Positions 1-6,733 of a DNA stretch of 8,460 bases are shown here, piece after piece. The stretch spans positions 1-8,460 of the forward strand of contig CALISX010000365.1 in the NCBI GenBank assembly GCA_938041725.1, in the 5' to 3' direction. How positions within the stretch are numbered: position 1 is the first letter of the stretch; each line of letters opens with the position of its first letter. The notes under the pieces are model-generated. The model saw nothing but the letters and a program-made list of their open reading frames with translations, made no database searches and was not told the DNA's origin. A program made the translations under genes and the position numbers. The stretch is from an uncultured Lachnoanaerobaculum sp. (GTDB lineage Bacteria; Bacillota; Clostridia; Lachnospirales; Lachnospiraceae).

Positions 1-1
1 T

Positions 2-193
2 GATTTGCCCCATTCCCATGCATTGAGAAACCAGGAGGCAGTTTTAAAGGCCACCCTCCACGATAAGAAAATGGAGGGGGGACAGATTAAATTTATTCTC
101 CTGAAAAAGATAGGAGAGGCTTTTATAGATCAAAGCATTACTTTGGCACAAATAAAGGAGGCGTTGGAAGAAATTGATACTGCGTTCAACTAA
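2..193 (+). CDS. aroB: 3-dehydroquinate synthase, C-terminal end (partial)
   Basis: Open frame from the left edge to a TAA stop; the start lies outside the window. The 63 visible residues match the end of AroB: a 'DKK' motif, then a Gly-Gly-x-Ile-Lys-Phe-x-Leu-Leu strand followed by 'KKIGEA', and a last helix of the type 'IKEALEEI'. By family knowledge AroB is a cytosolic NAD- and divalent-metal-dependent enzyme that turns DAHP into 3-dehydroquinate, step two of the shikimate pathway. The catalytic and metal-binding residues lie upstream and cannot be checked here. The TTG at position 5 is an internal Leu codon and not a start, since the frame is open to its left. The end of the gene overlaps lspA by 20 bases, which suggests cotranscription. 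The identification rests on a short C-terminal stretch, so it is good but not certain. Confidence 0.8.
   Translation, partial: DLPHSHALRNQEAVLKATLHDKKMEGGQIKFILLKKIGEAFIDQSITLAQIKEALEEIDTAFN
154..161 (+). promoter_or_regulatory. Ribosome binding site for lspA, inside aroB
   Basis: AAAGGAGG lies within the last codons of aroB, 12 bases before the TTG at 174, with a second weaker GGAAG at 166-170. It supports a TTG start for lspA, because no ATG in the right frame lies between here and the first conserved LspA helix. Confidence 0.55.
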
Positions 194-689
194 AACAAAG
201 GCCCTGGTATTTGCACTCCTGGCCGTTCTTGGTGTGGCTTTGGATCAAGTCACCAAATGGCTGGTGCTGCAGTTTCTTTATCCAAAGGAACCACCCCAGA
301 TGGCGTTGATTCCGGGGATTTTAGAGCTGCTTTACACAGAAAACCGGGGAGCGGCCTTTGGCATTTTGCAAAATAAGCATTGGTTCTTTGCCATCATCAC
401 TGTGCTGGTTTTAGGAGCCATTGTCTATATACTGTTCCGTATGCCGGGACAATCCAAATACCTTCCCCTTTTTTACACCCTTAGCTTTATTTTTTCCGGA
501 GCTGTGGGGAATTTTTTGGATCGGCTTCGTCTGGGCTATGTGATTGATTTTATTTATTTTAAACCTATCCGCTTTCCAGTATTTAATGTGGCGGATATTT
601 TGGTTACCTGTGCCACCATTGTACTGATCTATTTATTTATTTTTGTATACAAGGATCAGGACCTTGTATTTATAAAAAAACAGAGCTAG
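174..689 (+). CDS. lspA: Lipoprotein signal peptidase (signal peptidase II)
   Basis: Membrane aspartyl protease that cuts the signal peptide from prolipoproteins after the lipobox cysteine has been lipidated. The 171 residues are of normal family length, with four hydrophobic segments (about 11-23, 70-88, 98-112, 139-160). The family boxes are all present: 'LDQVTKW' with Asp24, 'ENRGAAFG' with Asn57, 'GNFLDR' with Asn113 and Asp116, 'VIDF' with Asp125, and 'FNVADI' with Asn138 and Asp141. In solved LspA structures the catalytic pair corresponds to Asp125 and Asp141. The start is TTG with a Shine-Dalgarno sequence inside aroB; the 20-base overlap suggests translational coupling. The stop is 1 base from the rluD start. 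One likely substrate in this window is the lipoprotein amidase at 2344. The function is very well supported; only the exact start is open. Confidence 0.96.
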   Translation: MILRSTKTKALVFALLAVLGVALDQVTKWLVLQFLYPKEPPQMALIPGILELLYTENRGAAFGILQNKHWFFAIITVLVLGAIVYILFRMPGQSKYLPLFYTLSFIFSGAVGNFLDRLRLGYVIDFIYFKPIRFPVFNVADILVTCATIVLIYLFIFVYKDQDLVFIKKQS

Positions 690-690
690 T

Positions 691-1608
691 ATGGAAAGAC
701 TGGAAGTAGACATAGACCTGGAGGCTGCAGGGAGCAGAATTGACAGCTTTTTAGCCCAAAGGCTGGAGGGATTTTCCCGTTCCTATCTCCAGGATCTGAT
801 AAAAAAAGAACTGGTTTTTGTAAATGGCCAGGCGGTAAAAAGCAATTACCGTCTAAGGGAGGGGGATGCTGTTGCTCTGGATATTCCACCGATGGAAGAG
901 CCGCAGATCCTTCCAGAGGACATTCCCCTGGATATCCTCTATGAAGACAGGGATCTTTTGGTAATCAACAAACCAAAGCAGATGGTGGTGCATCCCGCTC
1001 CAGGACATTATACCAATACTCTGGTGAATGCCCTGCTGTTCTACTGCAAGGGAGAGCTTTCCGGGATCAATGGCGTGCTGCGTCCGGGGATTGTCCACCG
1101 CATTGACATGGATACCACTGGACTGCTGGTGGTTTGTAAAAATGATGCTGCCCACCAAAGTCTGGCCACCCAGCTGGCAGAGCATACCATTACCCGCAGA
1201 TATGAGGCCATAGTGGTGGGCAACCTCAGGGCCGATGTGGCCACCATTGACAGACCTCTGGGCCGGTCCTTTACAGATCGGAAAAAAATTGCCATCCAAA
1301 AAAAGGGAAAAAGGGCAGTCACCCATTATAAGGTGCTGGAGCGGTTTTTGGGCTTTACCCATATTGAATGTCAGCTGGAAACCGGCCGTACCCACCAGAT
1401 CCGGGTGCATATGGCCAGCGTCCACCATCCCATCCTGGGAGATACACTCTATGGCAGTCCCAAGCCGGGTTTTGCTCTCCAGGGACAATGCCTCCATGCC
1501 AGGCTTCTGGGATTTATTCATCCCTCAACCGGGGAGTATATGGAGTTTGATGCCCCTCCTCCCAGATATTTCCAGGATGTTTTGGAAAAACTGCGGCAAA
1601 GGGGATGA
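691..1608 (+). CDS. rluD: RluA/RluD-family 23S rRNA pseudouridine synthase
   Basis: Cytosolic RNA-modifying enzyme that isomerises uridine to pseudouridine, in the RluD subgroup on helix 69 of 23S rRNA. The 305-residue protein starts with an S4 RNA-binding domain (about 15-77, beginning 'RIDSFLAQRL' and including 'LVFVNGQAVK'). The catalytic domain follows, with 'VINKP' at 91-95, the signature 'HRIDMDTTGLLV' at 136-147 holding the catalytic Asp139, and 'TGRTHQIRVHM' at 231-241. Domain order and length fit RluD and the Bacillus YlyB type. The ATG lies 1 base after the lspA stop and has little Shine-Dalgarno sequence, so it is probably translated by coupling with lspA; the lspA-rluD pair is common in Firmicutes. 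The exact target uridines cannot be read from sequence, so the symbol marks the subfamily and not a proven site specificity. Confidence 0.92.
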   Translation: MERLEVDIDLEAAGSRIDSFLAQRLEGFSRSYLQDLIKKELVFVNGQAVKSNYRLREGDAVALDIPPMEEPQILPEDIPLDILYEDRDLLVINKPKQMVVHPAPGHYTNTLVNALLFYCKGELSGINGVLRPGIVHRIDMDTTGLLVVCKNDAAHQSLATQLAEHTITRRYEAIVVGNLRADVATIDRPLGRSFTDRKKIAIQKKGKRAVTHYKVLERFLGFTHIECQLETGRTHQIRVHMASVHHPILGDTLYGSPKPGFALQGQCLHARLLGFIHPSTGEYMEFDAPPPRYFQDVLEKLRQRG

Positions 1609-1629
1609 GGGCAAGTTTATGCTGTGATA

Positions 1630-1658
1630 TGTACATTTCCCAGGCTGTATTATATAAT
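1630..1658 (+). promoter_or_regulatory. Candidate sigma-A promoter upstream of the kinase-amidase pair
   Basis: A perfect TATAAT at 1653-1658 has TGTACA (four of six matches to TTGACA) at 1630-1635, with an ideal 17-base spacer. Transcription would begin near 1665, giving a leader of about 53 bases before the ATG at 1718. It sits in the only sizeable gap between rluD and the next gene, where a promoter is expected. The -10 hexamer lies inside an 18-bp palindrome. Inferred from sequence only. Confidence 0.55.
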
Positions 1659-1662
1659 ACAG
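1645..1662. repeat. Perfect 18-bp palindrome over the -10 element, possible operator
   Basis: Bases 1645-1662 (two 9-base half sites CTGTATTAT / ATAATACAG, no spacer) read the same on both strands. The palindrome covers the whole predicted -10 hexamer, so a dimeric protein bound here would block RNA polymerase. It is AT-rich and has no following T-run, so it is a poor terminator for rluD. No second copy was seen in the window. A regulatory role is inference. Confidence 0.45.
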
Positions 1663-1704
1663 ATAGGCAGGTTGCGGTTAAACCTTCAAAAATCATCTTT
1701 TCTT

Positions 1705-1710
1705 GGGAGG
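1705..1710 (+). promoter_or_regulatory. Ribosome binding site that fixes the kinase-like start
   Basis: GGGAGG ends 7 bases before the ATG at 1718. This favours that ATG over the in-frame TTG at 1703, which would put the Shine-Dalgarno sequence inside the coding region. Confidence 0.8.
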
Positions 1711-1717
1711 TGTACAC

Positions 1718-2347
1718 ATGGATAAGAGATTGGTTATTACAATTGGCAGACAGTGCGGCAGCGGCGGACGGAAGATCGGGCAGATGCTGTCAGAGGATCT
1801 TGGCATTAAATGCTATGATAAGGAGATTTTGTCCAGAGCTGCCAAGGAAAGCGGCCTGGCTGCTGAGCTTTTTGAAACCCATGATGAAAAACCAACCAGC
1901 AGTTTTTTATATTCTTTGGTGATGGATACGTATTCTTTGGGCTATACCTCTTCCTCCTACATGGATATGCCCATTAATCACAAGATCTTTTTGGCACAGT
2001 TTGACACGATTAAAAAGATTGCGGCGGAGGAGTCCTGCATTATTGTGGGACGCTGTGCGGATTATGCCCTGGCGGAGGATCCCTGTACCCTGTCGGTGTT
2101 TATTACCGGTGAGGACAATGACAAGATCAAGCGGATCATGGAGACCAATGGTATTGATGCTGCCAAAGCCAAGGATATTATGATTAAAACCGATAAAAAG
2201 CGTTCCAGTTACTATAATTATTATTCCAGCAAACGCTGGGGAGATTCCAGAAGCTATGATATGACCATTAACAGTACCACCTTTGGTTTGGAGGGTACGG
2301 TGGAGCTGATTAAGGACATGGCTAGAGTAAAGGGGTTACTTACATGA
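1718..2347 (+). CDS. Cytidylate kinase-like family protein
   Basis: A 209-residue cytosolic protein of the cytidylate-kinase-like family (Pfam PF13189 type), common in Clostridia and mostly of unproven substrate. The N-terminus has a beta strand and phosphate-binding-type loop 'ITIGRQCGSGGRKIG' (about 7-21), then 'CYDKEIL'. A second conserved block, 'IIVGRCADYAL', is at about 108-118. The C-terminal part has 'KTDKKRSSYYNYYS' followed by 'YDMTINS', typical of this family. The loop has no classical GxxGxGK[S/T] lysine, having Gly-Gly-Arg there, so true CMP kinase activity should not be assumed. It is separate from the essential cmk gene of these bacteria. The start is ATG with a strong Shine-Dalgarno sequence. 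The stop overlaps the next start (ATGA at 2344-2347), which ties its expression to the lipoprotein amidase. Family membership is secure; substrate and role are unknown. Confidence 0.85.
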   Translation: MDKRLVITIGRQCGSGGRKIGQMLSEDLGIKCYDKEILSRAAKESGLAAELFETHDEKPTSSFLYSLVMDTYSLGYTSSSYMDMPINHKIFLAQFDTIKKIAAEESCIIVGRCADYALAEDPCTLSVFITGEDNDKIKRIMETNGIDAAKAKDIMIKTDKKRSSYYNYYSSKRWGDSRSYDMTINSTTFGLEGTVELIKDMARVKGLLT

Positions 2348-3507
2348 GAAAAAATATTCAATCCGGTCTTGCCTTTGTGTTGGTTTTGGCCTGTCTTACG
2401 GCCTGCGGCCAGAAGGCCGCTGATACAAGGGAGAGCACCCTGAAGGCAGAGGCTGCCAAAACAGAGGAGACAAGGGCAGAAGAAGTAAAAAGAGAAAATA
2501 CAAGACAGAAGGAATCCAAATCGGAAGAATCCATCTCCAAAAGGGAGTCCCAGGCCGGAGGTGTGGAGGAGGTTTCTGTAATAAAAAGACAGGCCCAGGC
2601 ATCTCTGCCGCAAAAGTCTTCTGCCCCAACAGAGGTGGCTTCTTCGGAAACTGCGAAAGAAACCGTTCCTGAGACTTCCCAGGAGGCTGTGAAAGAAACT
2701 GCCAGTGCAGCGCCAGCGTCTGCTCAGGCAGCGGCAACTGAGACTTCTACTCCGGGAGTATCCCAAATCAATTTGAATCCAGATTGGCCCTATGCCTCCT
2801 TTTCTGTGATTCATTCCGGCTCCGCTGTATTGTACCGGGCGGGACAAAACAGGAAAAATGTGGTGATCGGAGTGAATGCAGGCCATGGCACTCAGGGGGG
2901 ATCCTCTGTGAAGGCCCTTTGTCATCCTGACGGCACCCCGAAGGTTACCGGCGGAACCACTGCCTCCGGCGCCACCAAGGCTGTGGCAGTATCCAGCGGT
3001 ATGACCTTTGCTGACGGCACCCCGGAAAGCACGGTAACCCTCAGCATGGCCCAGGTTCTTCGCAGCGAGCTTCTCAACCGGGGATATGATGTGTTGATGC
3101 TGCGGGATGGAAGCGATGTACAGCTGGACAACATTGCCAGAACAGTGATTGCCAATAATACAGCTTCCATGCACATTGCCCTTCACTGGGATTCCACATC
3201 CTCAGATAAGGGAGCCTTTTATATGGGCGTACCAGATGTGGCCTCCTATAAGGCTATGGAGCCGGTGGCCTCCCATTGGAAAAGCCATGAGGCTCTGGGA
3301 GCGGCTTTGATTCAAGGATTAAAGGGGAAACAGGTAAAGATCTTTTCCGACGGAAGGATGCCCATGGATCTTACCCAAACATCCTATTCCACCATTCCAT
3401 CCATTGATATTGAGCTGGGAGACAAAACCTCCGATCACTCTCAGCCCACACTGGAAAAGCTTTCCAAGGGCTTAGCCGATGGTATTGACGCCTTTTTAGG
3501 CTTTTAA
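2344..3507 (+). CDS. Lipoprotein N-acetylmuramoyl-L-alanine amidase (Amidase_3 type)
   Basis: Predicted membrane-anchored peptidoglycan hydrolase that cuts the bond between N-acetylmuramic acid and L-Ala of the stem peptide. A lipoprotein signal peptide (1-20) ends in the lipobox 'LTAC' with Cys21. A low-complexity linker rich in Lys, Glu, Ser, Ala and Thr (about 22-140) would reach through the wall. The C-terminal domain (about 175-387) carries the zinc-amidase pattern: His181 in 'NAGHG', Glu228 in 'TPESTVTL', His281 in 'ALHWDS', and the probable catalytic Glu357 in 'DIELGD'. About 46 residues lie between His181 and Glu228, far more than in short Amidase_3 domains; this insert is rich in Gly, Thr and Ser ('TGGTTASGATKA'). 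The start overlaps the kinase-like gene by 4 bases, and a hairpin follows the stop. The fold call is firm; the exact bond and the role in growth or division are inferred. Confidence 0.88.
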   Translation: MRKNIQSGLAFVLVLACLTACGQKAADTRESTLKAEAAKTEETRAEEVKRENTRQKESKSEESISKRESQAGGVEEVSVIKRQAQASLPQKSSAPTEVASSETAKETVPETSQEAVKETASAAPASAQAAATETSTPGVSQINLNPDWPYASFSVIHSGSAVLYRAGQNRKNVVIGVNAGHGTQGGSSVKALCHPDGTPKVTGGTTASGATKAVAVSSGMTFADGTPESTVTLSMAQVLRSELLNRGYDVLMLRDGSDVQLDNIARTVIANNTASMHIALHWDSTSSDKGAFYMGVPDVASYKAMEPVASHWKSHEALGAALIQGLKGKQVKIFSDGRMPMDLTQTSYSTIPSIDIELGDKTSDHSQPTLEKLSKGLADGIDAFLGF

Positions 3508-3522
3508 AGCAGCAGCCCCATG

Positions 3523-3555
3523 CCCTGGACCTCAGCGGTCCAGGGTCCGTTTATG
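3523..3555 (+). terminator. Probable transcription terminator after the amidase
   Basis: A perfect 9-bp GC-rich stem, CCCTGGACC (3523-3531) pairing with GGTCCAGGG (3537-3545), has a 5-base loop. The tail (TCCGTTTATG) holds only a short T-run, so termination may be partial. Its position, 15 bases past the amidase stop and 30 before the next gene, fits an operon boundary. Confidence 0.65.
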
Positions 3556-3574
3556 TAATCAAGGTATAATAGAA

Positions 3575-4531
3575 ATGAAACGAACCCCAAATAATGATTT
3601 GATTTTAAACAAACGGGGACTGAGTATTTTGAATCTCATTGTGATTCTTTCTGCTGTTTTGTTCCTGTTGTTTTTTCTTCCCATTGTAACGGTCTGGGTA
3701 CCAGTTTATGAAAATCGGTATTTTCCCTTTTCCGTTTCCATTCCGGGACTGCAGAGTCTGGAAGGTACTTTGGGAGGCTTTGATAATTTGACTGTTCTTC
3801 GCCAGGCACCGGGGGCTCTCACCTCCCTGAGCAGGATTTTCTGGCTGTTTTTGCTTCTTCCCCTTGCAAATATAATTCTTTGGCTTTTGAACCAAAGGAC
3901 GGTAGGGAAGAGAAGCTACCTCTATGTCCATGGAATCTATGCAGTCAGTCTGTCTGTGGGCTTAGTGGCTTTGGTGCTTTTAACCATTTTAGTCCGGGCC
4001 CTGGGAGCTGCCAATGCACTGATTCTTTCTGCCATGGGATACCCTGCCCTGCAGGGAGGGGGCTTTGTCCGCAGCACCCTGTATCTGCATCTGTCCTATG
4101 TACTGTATCTGGCAGTTTTTATCCTGGCATTGGTGGGAGTTTTGCGTACCGGATCCCTGGAGATAGATGAAGGGGCCAGGGCAGCGGATATCAATGTGGA
4201 ATATGCCAGAAATTTATGGAATGCTACCGCCCAGAATATTCAAAGTACTGTGCAAAAATTTGGAATGTCCTCCTCTCAGACTGTGTCCTGTCCCGAATGC
4301 GGGCATTCCTCTTCCCTTTCTGCAGATTTTTGTTCCAAATGCGGTCATAGCCTGGAGGAAGCCAAGAAAACAAAGGCTGAATCTCAGGAAAGAATGCCCC
4401 GGAAAGAAGAGCAAACATCGGAGTCCCCCTCTATAGCCCCTGTTTCCCTGGAGAAGGAAAATGCTGCAGGAGAATTGATTGAGGAGAGGGACAAGGATCC
4501 AGAGGAGGGAAAAGACCAGCCTGGAACATAA
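3575..4531 (+). CDS. Four-helix membrane protein with C-terminal zinc ribbon, unknown function
   Basis: Not recognised as a named family. The 318 residues have four clear hydrophobic segments (about 17-41, 86-106, 119-140, 169-190), with a loop of about 45 residues between the first two. After the last helix comes a soluble region with a zinc ribbon: Cys239, Cys242, Cys253 and Cys256 in the pattern CxxC-x10-CxxC ('CPECGH' and 'CSKCGH'). The last 60 residues are charged, low-complexity and probably disordered. Positive residues before helix 1 (Lys13, Arg14) and an even helix number put both ends, including the ribbon, in the cytoplasm. The ATG has only a weak AAGG 10 bases upstream, so the start is fair, not certain. 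It follows a terminator-like hairpin and is 37 bases from an LCP gene with a similar low-complexity charged style, suggesting joint expression. A sensor or assembly role at the membrane is a guess. Confidence 0.8.
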   Translation: MKRTPNNDLILNKRGLSILNLIVILSAVLFLLFFLPIVTVWVPVYENRYFPFSVSIPGLQSLEGTLGGFDNLTVLRQAPGALTSLSRIFWLFLLLPLANIILWLLNQRTVGKRSYLYVHGIYAVSLSVGLVALVLLTILVRALGAANALILSAMGYPALQGGGFVRSTLYLHLSYVLYLAVFILALVGVLRTGSLEIDEGARAADINVEYARNLWNATAQNIQSTVQKFGMSSSQTVSCPECGHSSSLSADFCSKCGHSLEEAKKTKAESQERMPRKEEQTSESPSIAPVSLEKENAAGELIEERDKDPEEGKDQPGT

Positions 4532-4550
4532 AGGACTGCAATGTATACTG

Positions 4551-4556
4551 AGGAGG
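4551..4556 (+). promoter_or_regulatory. Ribosome binding site of the LCP gene
   Basis: AGGAGG lies 12 bases before the ATG at 4569 and 18 before the in-frame ATG at 4575. It favours 4569, although the spacing is longer than usual. Confidence 0.6.
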
Positions 4557-4568
4557 ATCCTTTCATAG

Positions 4569-6311
4569 ATGGGAATGGATAATACAGATCTAGAAGAAGA
4601 GCAAAGAAAGAGAAAATATATCCGGGAGTTGGAAAAACTGCAGAGATTTCAGGAGGAGGAAAGACTTCGGGAGGAGAATGAAAAGCTTTACAATCAGTTA
4701 AGAGAGAATGAGCGAAAACTGAATATGATGCGCAGAGGTGCCAGTCCTCAGGGAAGTCCAAAGCCCCTGCAGTTTGGTTTTGAGAATCCTGGAGGCCTGG
4801 GACCTGGGCAGGGAAACCGGCCCCGGAAAAGAGCCCCCTCTCCCCCCAGTACAGGAGCAGAAGCTCCCCAGCTTTTAGGGGAGGGAAGACTGCCCTCCAG
4901 GGGCACCCCTGCCAAAAGGCAAGTCCAGTACCAGGTAAAAAAGAAAACCAGGAGCAGCCCCGCCAAAGGGCAGGCTGTTTCTTCTAAAAATGCCGGGCCT
5001 GTATCAAAATCAGGAACAGCTGCTAAAACAGAAGCTGTAAAGCGTTCCCCCTCTTTCAAAGGGGAGGGGATCAAAAAGCAAAGGACATCTGTTTCCCGGG
5101 GAAAGGCAGCCCCTGAAAAAAGGGTTCGGCAGCGGCCTCCCCGTAAAAAGAAAGGGGGGTGTCTTGGGCTTTTTTTAAGCTTATTTTTTGTGGTTTTTGT
5201 CTTTGGATTTGGCCTGTATTTTGCATTGCATTATTTTAAAAAAGAAGTGGGTTATTATACAGTGGCGATTTTCGGGGTGGATTCCCGGGATGGGAATGTG
5301 GACCAGGGGACCTTGGCTGATGTGAATTTGATTGCCCACCTTAACCGGGAAACGGGGAATGTTCAGCTGATTTCTGTTTACCGGGATCTTTATTCTTTGA
5401 TTGACGATGGGGGCACCTATCGAAAGCTGAACCAGGCCTATAACCAGGGGGGAGCAGAGCAGGCCGTGGCCACTTTGGAACGGAATCTGGATATTGAAAT
5501 TGACGATTATATTACCTTTAACTGGAAATCTGTGGTGGATGCCATTAATATTTTAGGCGGGGTAGATGTGGAAATTACGGAGCCGGAATTTAAATACATC
5601 AATTCCTTCATCACCTTCACGGTGGAAGCCACAGGGGTGGGATCTGTGCATCTGGAGCATCCTGGAATGAACCATTTGGACGGGGTGCAGGCGGTGGCCT
5701 ATGCCAGGCTGCGGCTGATGGATACGGATTTTAACCGCACAGAAAGGCAGAGAAAGGTGGTTTCCCTGGCTTTTGAAAAAGCCAAGCATGCGGATTTTGG
5801 AACCTTAAACAATATTTTGGTTTCGGTGCTGCCCCAGACAAAGACCAGTGTTACTTTGGATGATGTGATTCCCCTGGCAAAGGGGATCCATAAATACAGT
5901 ATAGGAGAAACCACAGGATTTCCCTTTGACAAAGAGGCCAAAAAAATGGGAAAATCAGACTATGTAGTTCCCGTCACTCTGCGAACCAATGTCATTGCTC
6001 TGCACACACTGATGTACGGGGACAAGGAGGGCTATACCTATACCCCCAGTGCTACGGTGAATGCCATCAGCAAACATATTATTGAAATGAGCGGCATTGG
6101 GGCGGATAAGGAGGCTGCCTCCTTCAAAACCGGTGTCCAACCGGAAACCAAAGGAGAAAGCTCCACCCATGCCTCCAAGGAGCCAAAGCCCGAAGATTCA
6201 AAGGAGGAGGGAAGCACACAGTCCCAGGAAAGTCAGGAGGATAGAGGTCCTTCTCCCCGGGAGCCATTGGAAGAACATCAGGAAGACCTGGAAACCAAAA
6301 CCACACAGTGA
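4569..6311 (+). CDS. LCP (LytR-CpsA-Psr) family protein with long cytoplasmic coiled coil
   Basis: LCP proteins sit in the membrane with the catalytic domain outside and transfer polyprenyl-phosphate-linked polymers (teichoic acids, capsules) to peptidoglycan. The 580 residues are, in order: a highly charged predicted coiled coil (about 5-55), a basic Pro/Ser/Lys-rich region (about 56-195), one transmembrane helix (about 198-221), the LCP domain (about 230-480), and an acidic Ser/Glu/Pro tail (about 520-580). LCP hallmarks seen are 'FGVDSRDG' with Asp238 and Arg240, 'SVYRDLY' with Arg272 and Asp273, 'INILGGVDVEI', and 'DFNRTERQRKVV' with Asp387, Arg390, Arg393 and Arg395. Most LCP proteins have only a short cytoplasmic end, so the roughly 195-residue N-terminus is unusual. 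It lies between the zinc-ribbon membrane protein and an Asp23/Gls24 gene, all with short gaps. Family is firm; the polymer transferred is unknown. Confidence 0.9.
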   Translation: MGMDNTDLEEEQRKRKYIRELEKLQRFQEEERLREENEKLYNQLRENERKLNMMRRGASPQGSPKPLQFGFENPGGLGPGQGNRPRKRAPSPPSTGAEAPQLLGEGRLPSRGTPAKRQVQYQVKKKTRSSPAKGQAVSSKNAGPVSKSGTAAKTEAVKRSPSFKGEGIKKQRTSVSRGKAAPEKRVRQRPPRKKKGGCLGLFLSLFFVVFVFGFGLYFALHYFKKEVGYYTVAIFGVDSRDGNVDQGTLADVNLIAHLNRETGNVQLISVYRDLYSLIDDGGTYRKLNQAYNQGGAEQAVATLERNLDIEIDDYITFNWKSVVDAINILGGVDVEITEPEFKYINSFITFTVEATGVGSVHLEHPGMNHLDGVQAVAYARLRLMDTDFNRTERQRKVVSLAFEKAKHADFGTLNNILVSVLPQTKTSVTLDDVIPLAKGIHKYSIGETTGFPFDKEAKKMGKSDYVVPVTLRTNVIALHTLMYGDKEGYTYTPSATVNAISKHIIEMSGIGADKEAASFKTGVQPETKGESSTHASKEPKPEDSKEEGSTQSQESQEDRGPSPREPLEEHQEDLETKTTQ

Positions 6312-6344
6312 TCCACCGGATCGGCAATAGAAAAGGAGAAGCAA

Positions 6345-6722
6345 ATGGCAGCAGCAGAGGATAGAAGTAAAGTAATAGAGTATAACGATGACAATCTGGG
6401 TGAGGTGCGCATTGCAGACGAGGTTGTAGCTGTGATTGCGGGAATTGCCGCCACGGAGGTGGAGGGAGTGGTTTCCATGGCAGGCAATATAACCAATGAA
6501 TTGGTGGGACTTCTAGGCATGAGCAGACTGTCCAAGGGAGTAAAGGTAGAAGTAAACGAGGATCATGTAAGTGTTAACCTGGCCTTGAATATCAGCTTTC
6601 ACTATAACATTCCGGATGTAAGCAAAGCGGTGCAGGAAAGGGTGAAAAATGCCATTGAAAATATGACCGGCCTGACTGTTCTGGATGTGAATGTTAAGAT
6701 TGCAGGTGTGGTGGCTAAATAA
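6345..6722 (+). CDS. Asp23/Gls24 family envelope stress response protein
   Basis: A 125-residue soluble protein of the Asp23/Gls24 family (DUF322 type, relatives YloU and YqhY of Bacillus). The conserved N-terminal block 'GEVRIADEVVAVIAGIAA' begins at residue 19 and is followed by 'EVEGVVSMAG'. The later strand-helix part, 'VNLALNISFHYNIPDV' and 'VQERVKNAIENMTGL', ends in 'VNVKIAGV'. Length is normal for the family. By family knowledge these proteins have been linked to cell-envelope stress, membrane-proximal filaments (Asp23 of Staphylococcus) and lipid metabolism; the molecular activity is not known. The ATG has an excellent Shine-Dalgarno sequence (AAAAGGAGAA at 6331-6340). It begins 33 bases after the LCP gene and ends just before a Gx transporter gene, so it is likely in the same operon. 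Confidence 0.92.
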   Translation: MAAAEDRSKVIEYNDDNLGEVRIADEVVAVIAGIAATEVEGVVSMAGNITNELVGLLGMSRLSKGVKVEVNEDHVSVNLALNISFHYNIPDVSKAVQERVKNAIENMTGLTVLDVNVKIAGVVAK

Positions 6723-6733
6723 AGTTGAAAAGT

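Noticed and set aside
853..1521. 222-residue minus-strand open frame over the pseudouridine synthase
   Set aside because: It is antisense to a gene with all RluD motifs, and its protein shows no family features.
1609..1717. Riboswitch or small RNA in the gap after the pseudouridine synthase
   Set aside because: At 109 bases, largely taken up by the promoter and ribosome binding site, it shows no conserved riboswitch core that I can recognise.
2254..3186. 310-residue open frame on the minus strand across the amidase gene
   Set aside because: It mirrors the codon pattern of the amidase linker and domain, gives a Cys/Arg/Leu/Ser-rich protein without a recognisable motif, and has no clear ribosome binding site.
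3565..3570. TATAAT just before the zinc-ribbon membrane protein gene
   Set aside because: No -35-like hexamer at 16-19 bases upstream and no TG extension; transcription would start at or inside the start codon. Could be real only for a leaderless message.
6310..6322. Small inverted repeat GATCC-ACC-GGATC at the end of the LCP gene
   Set aside because: A 5-bp stem with a 3-base loop and no T-run; too weak for a terminator and likely chance.
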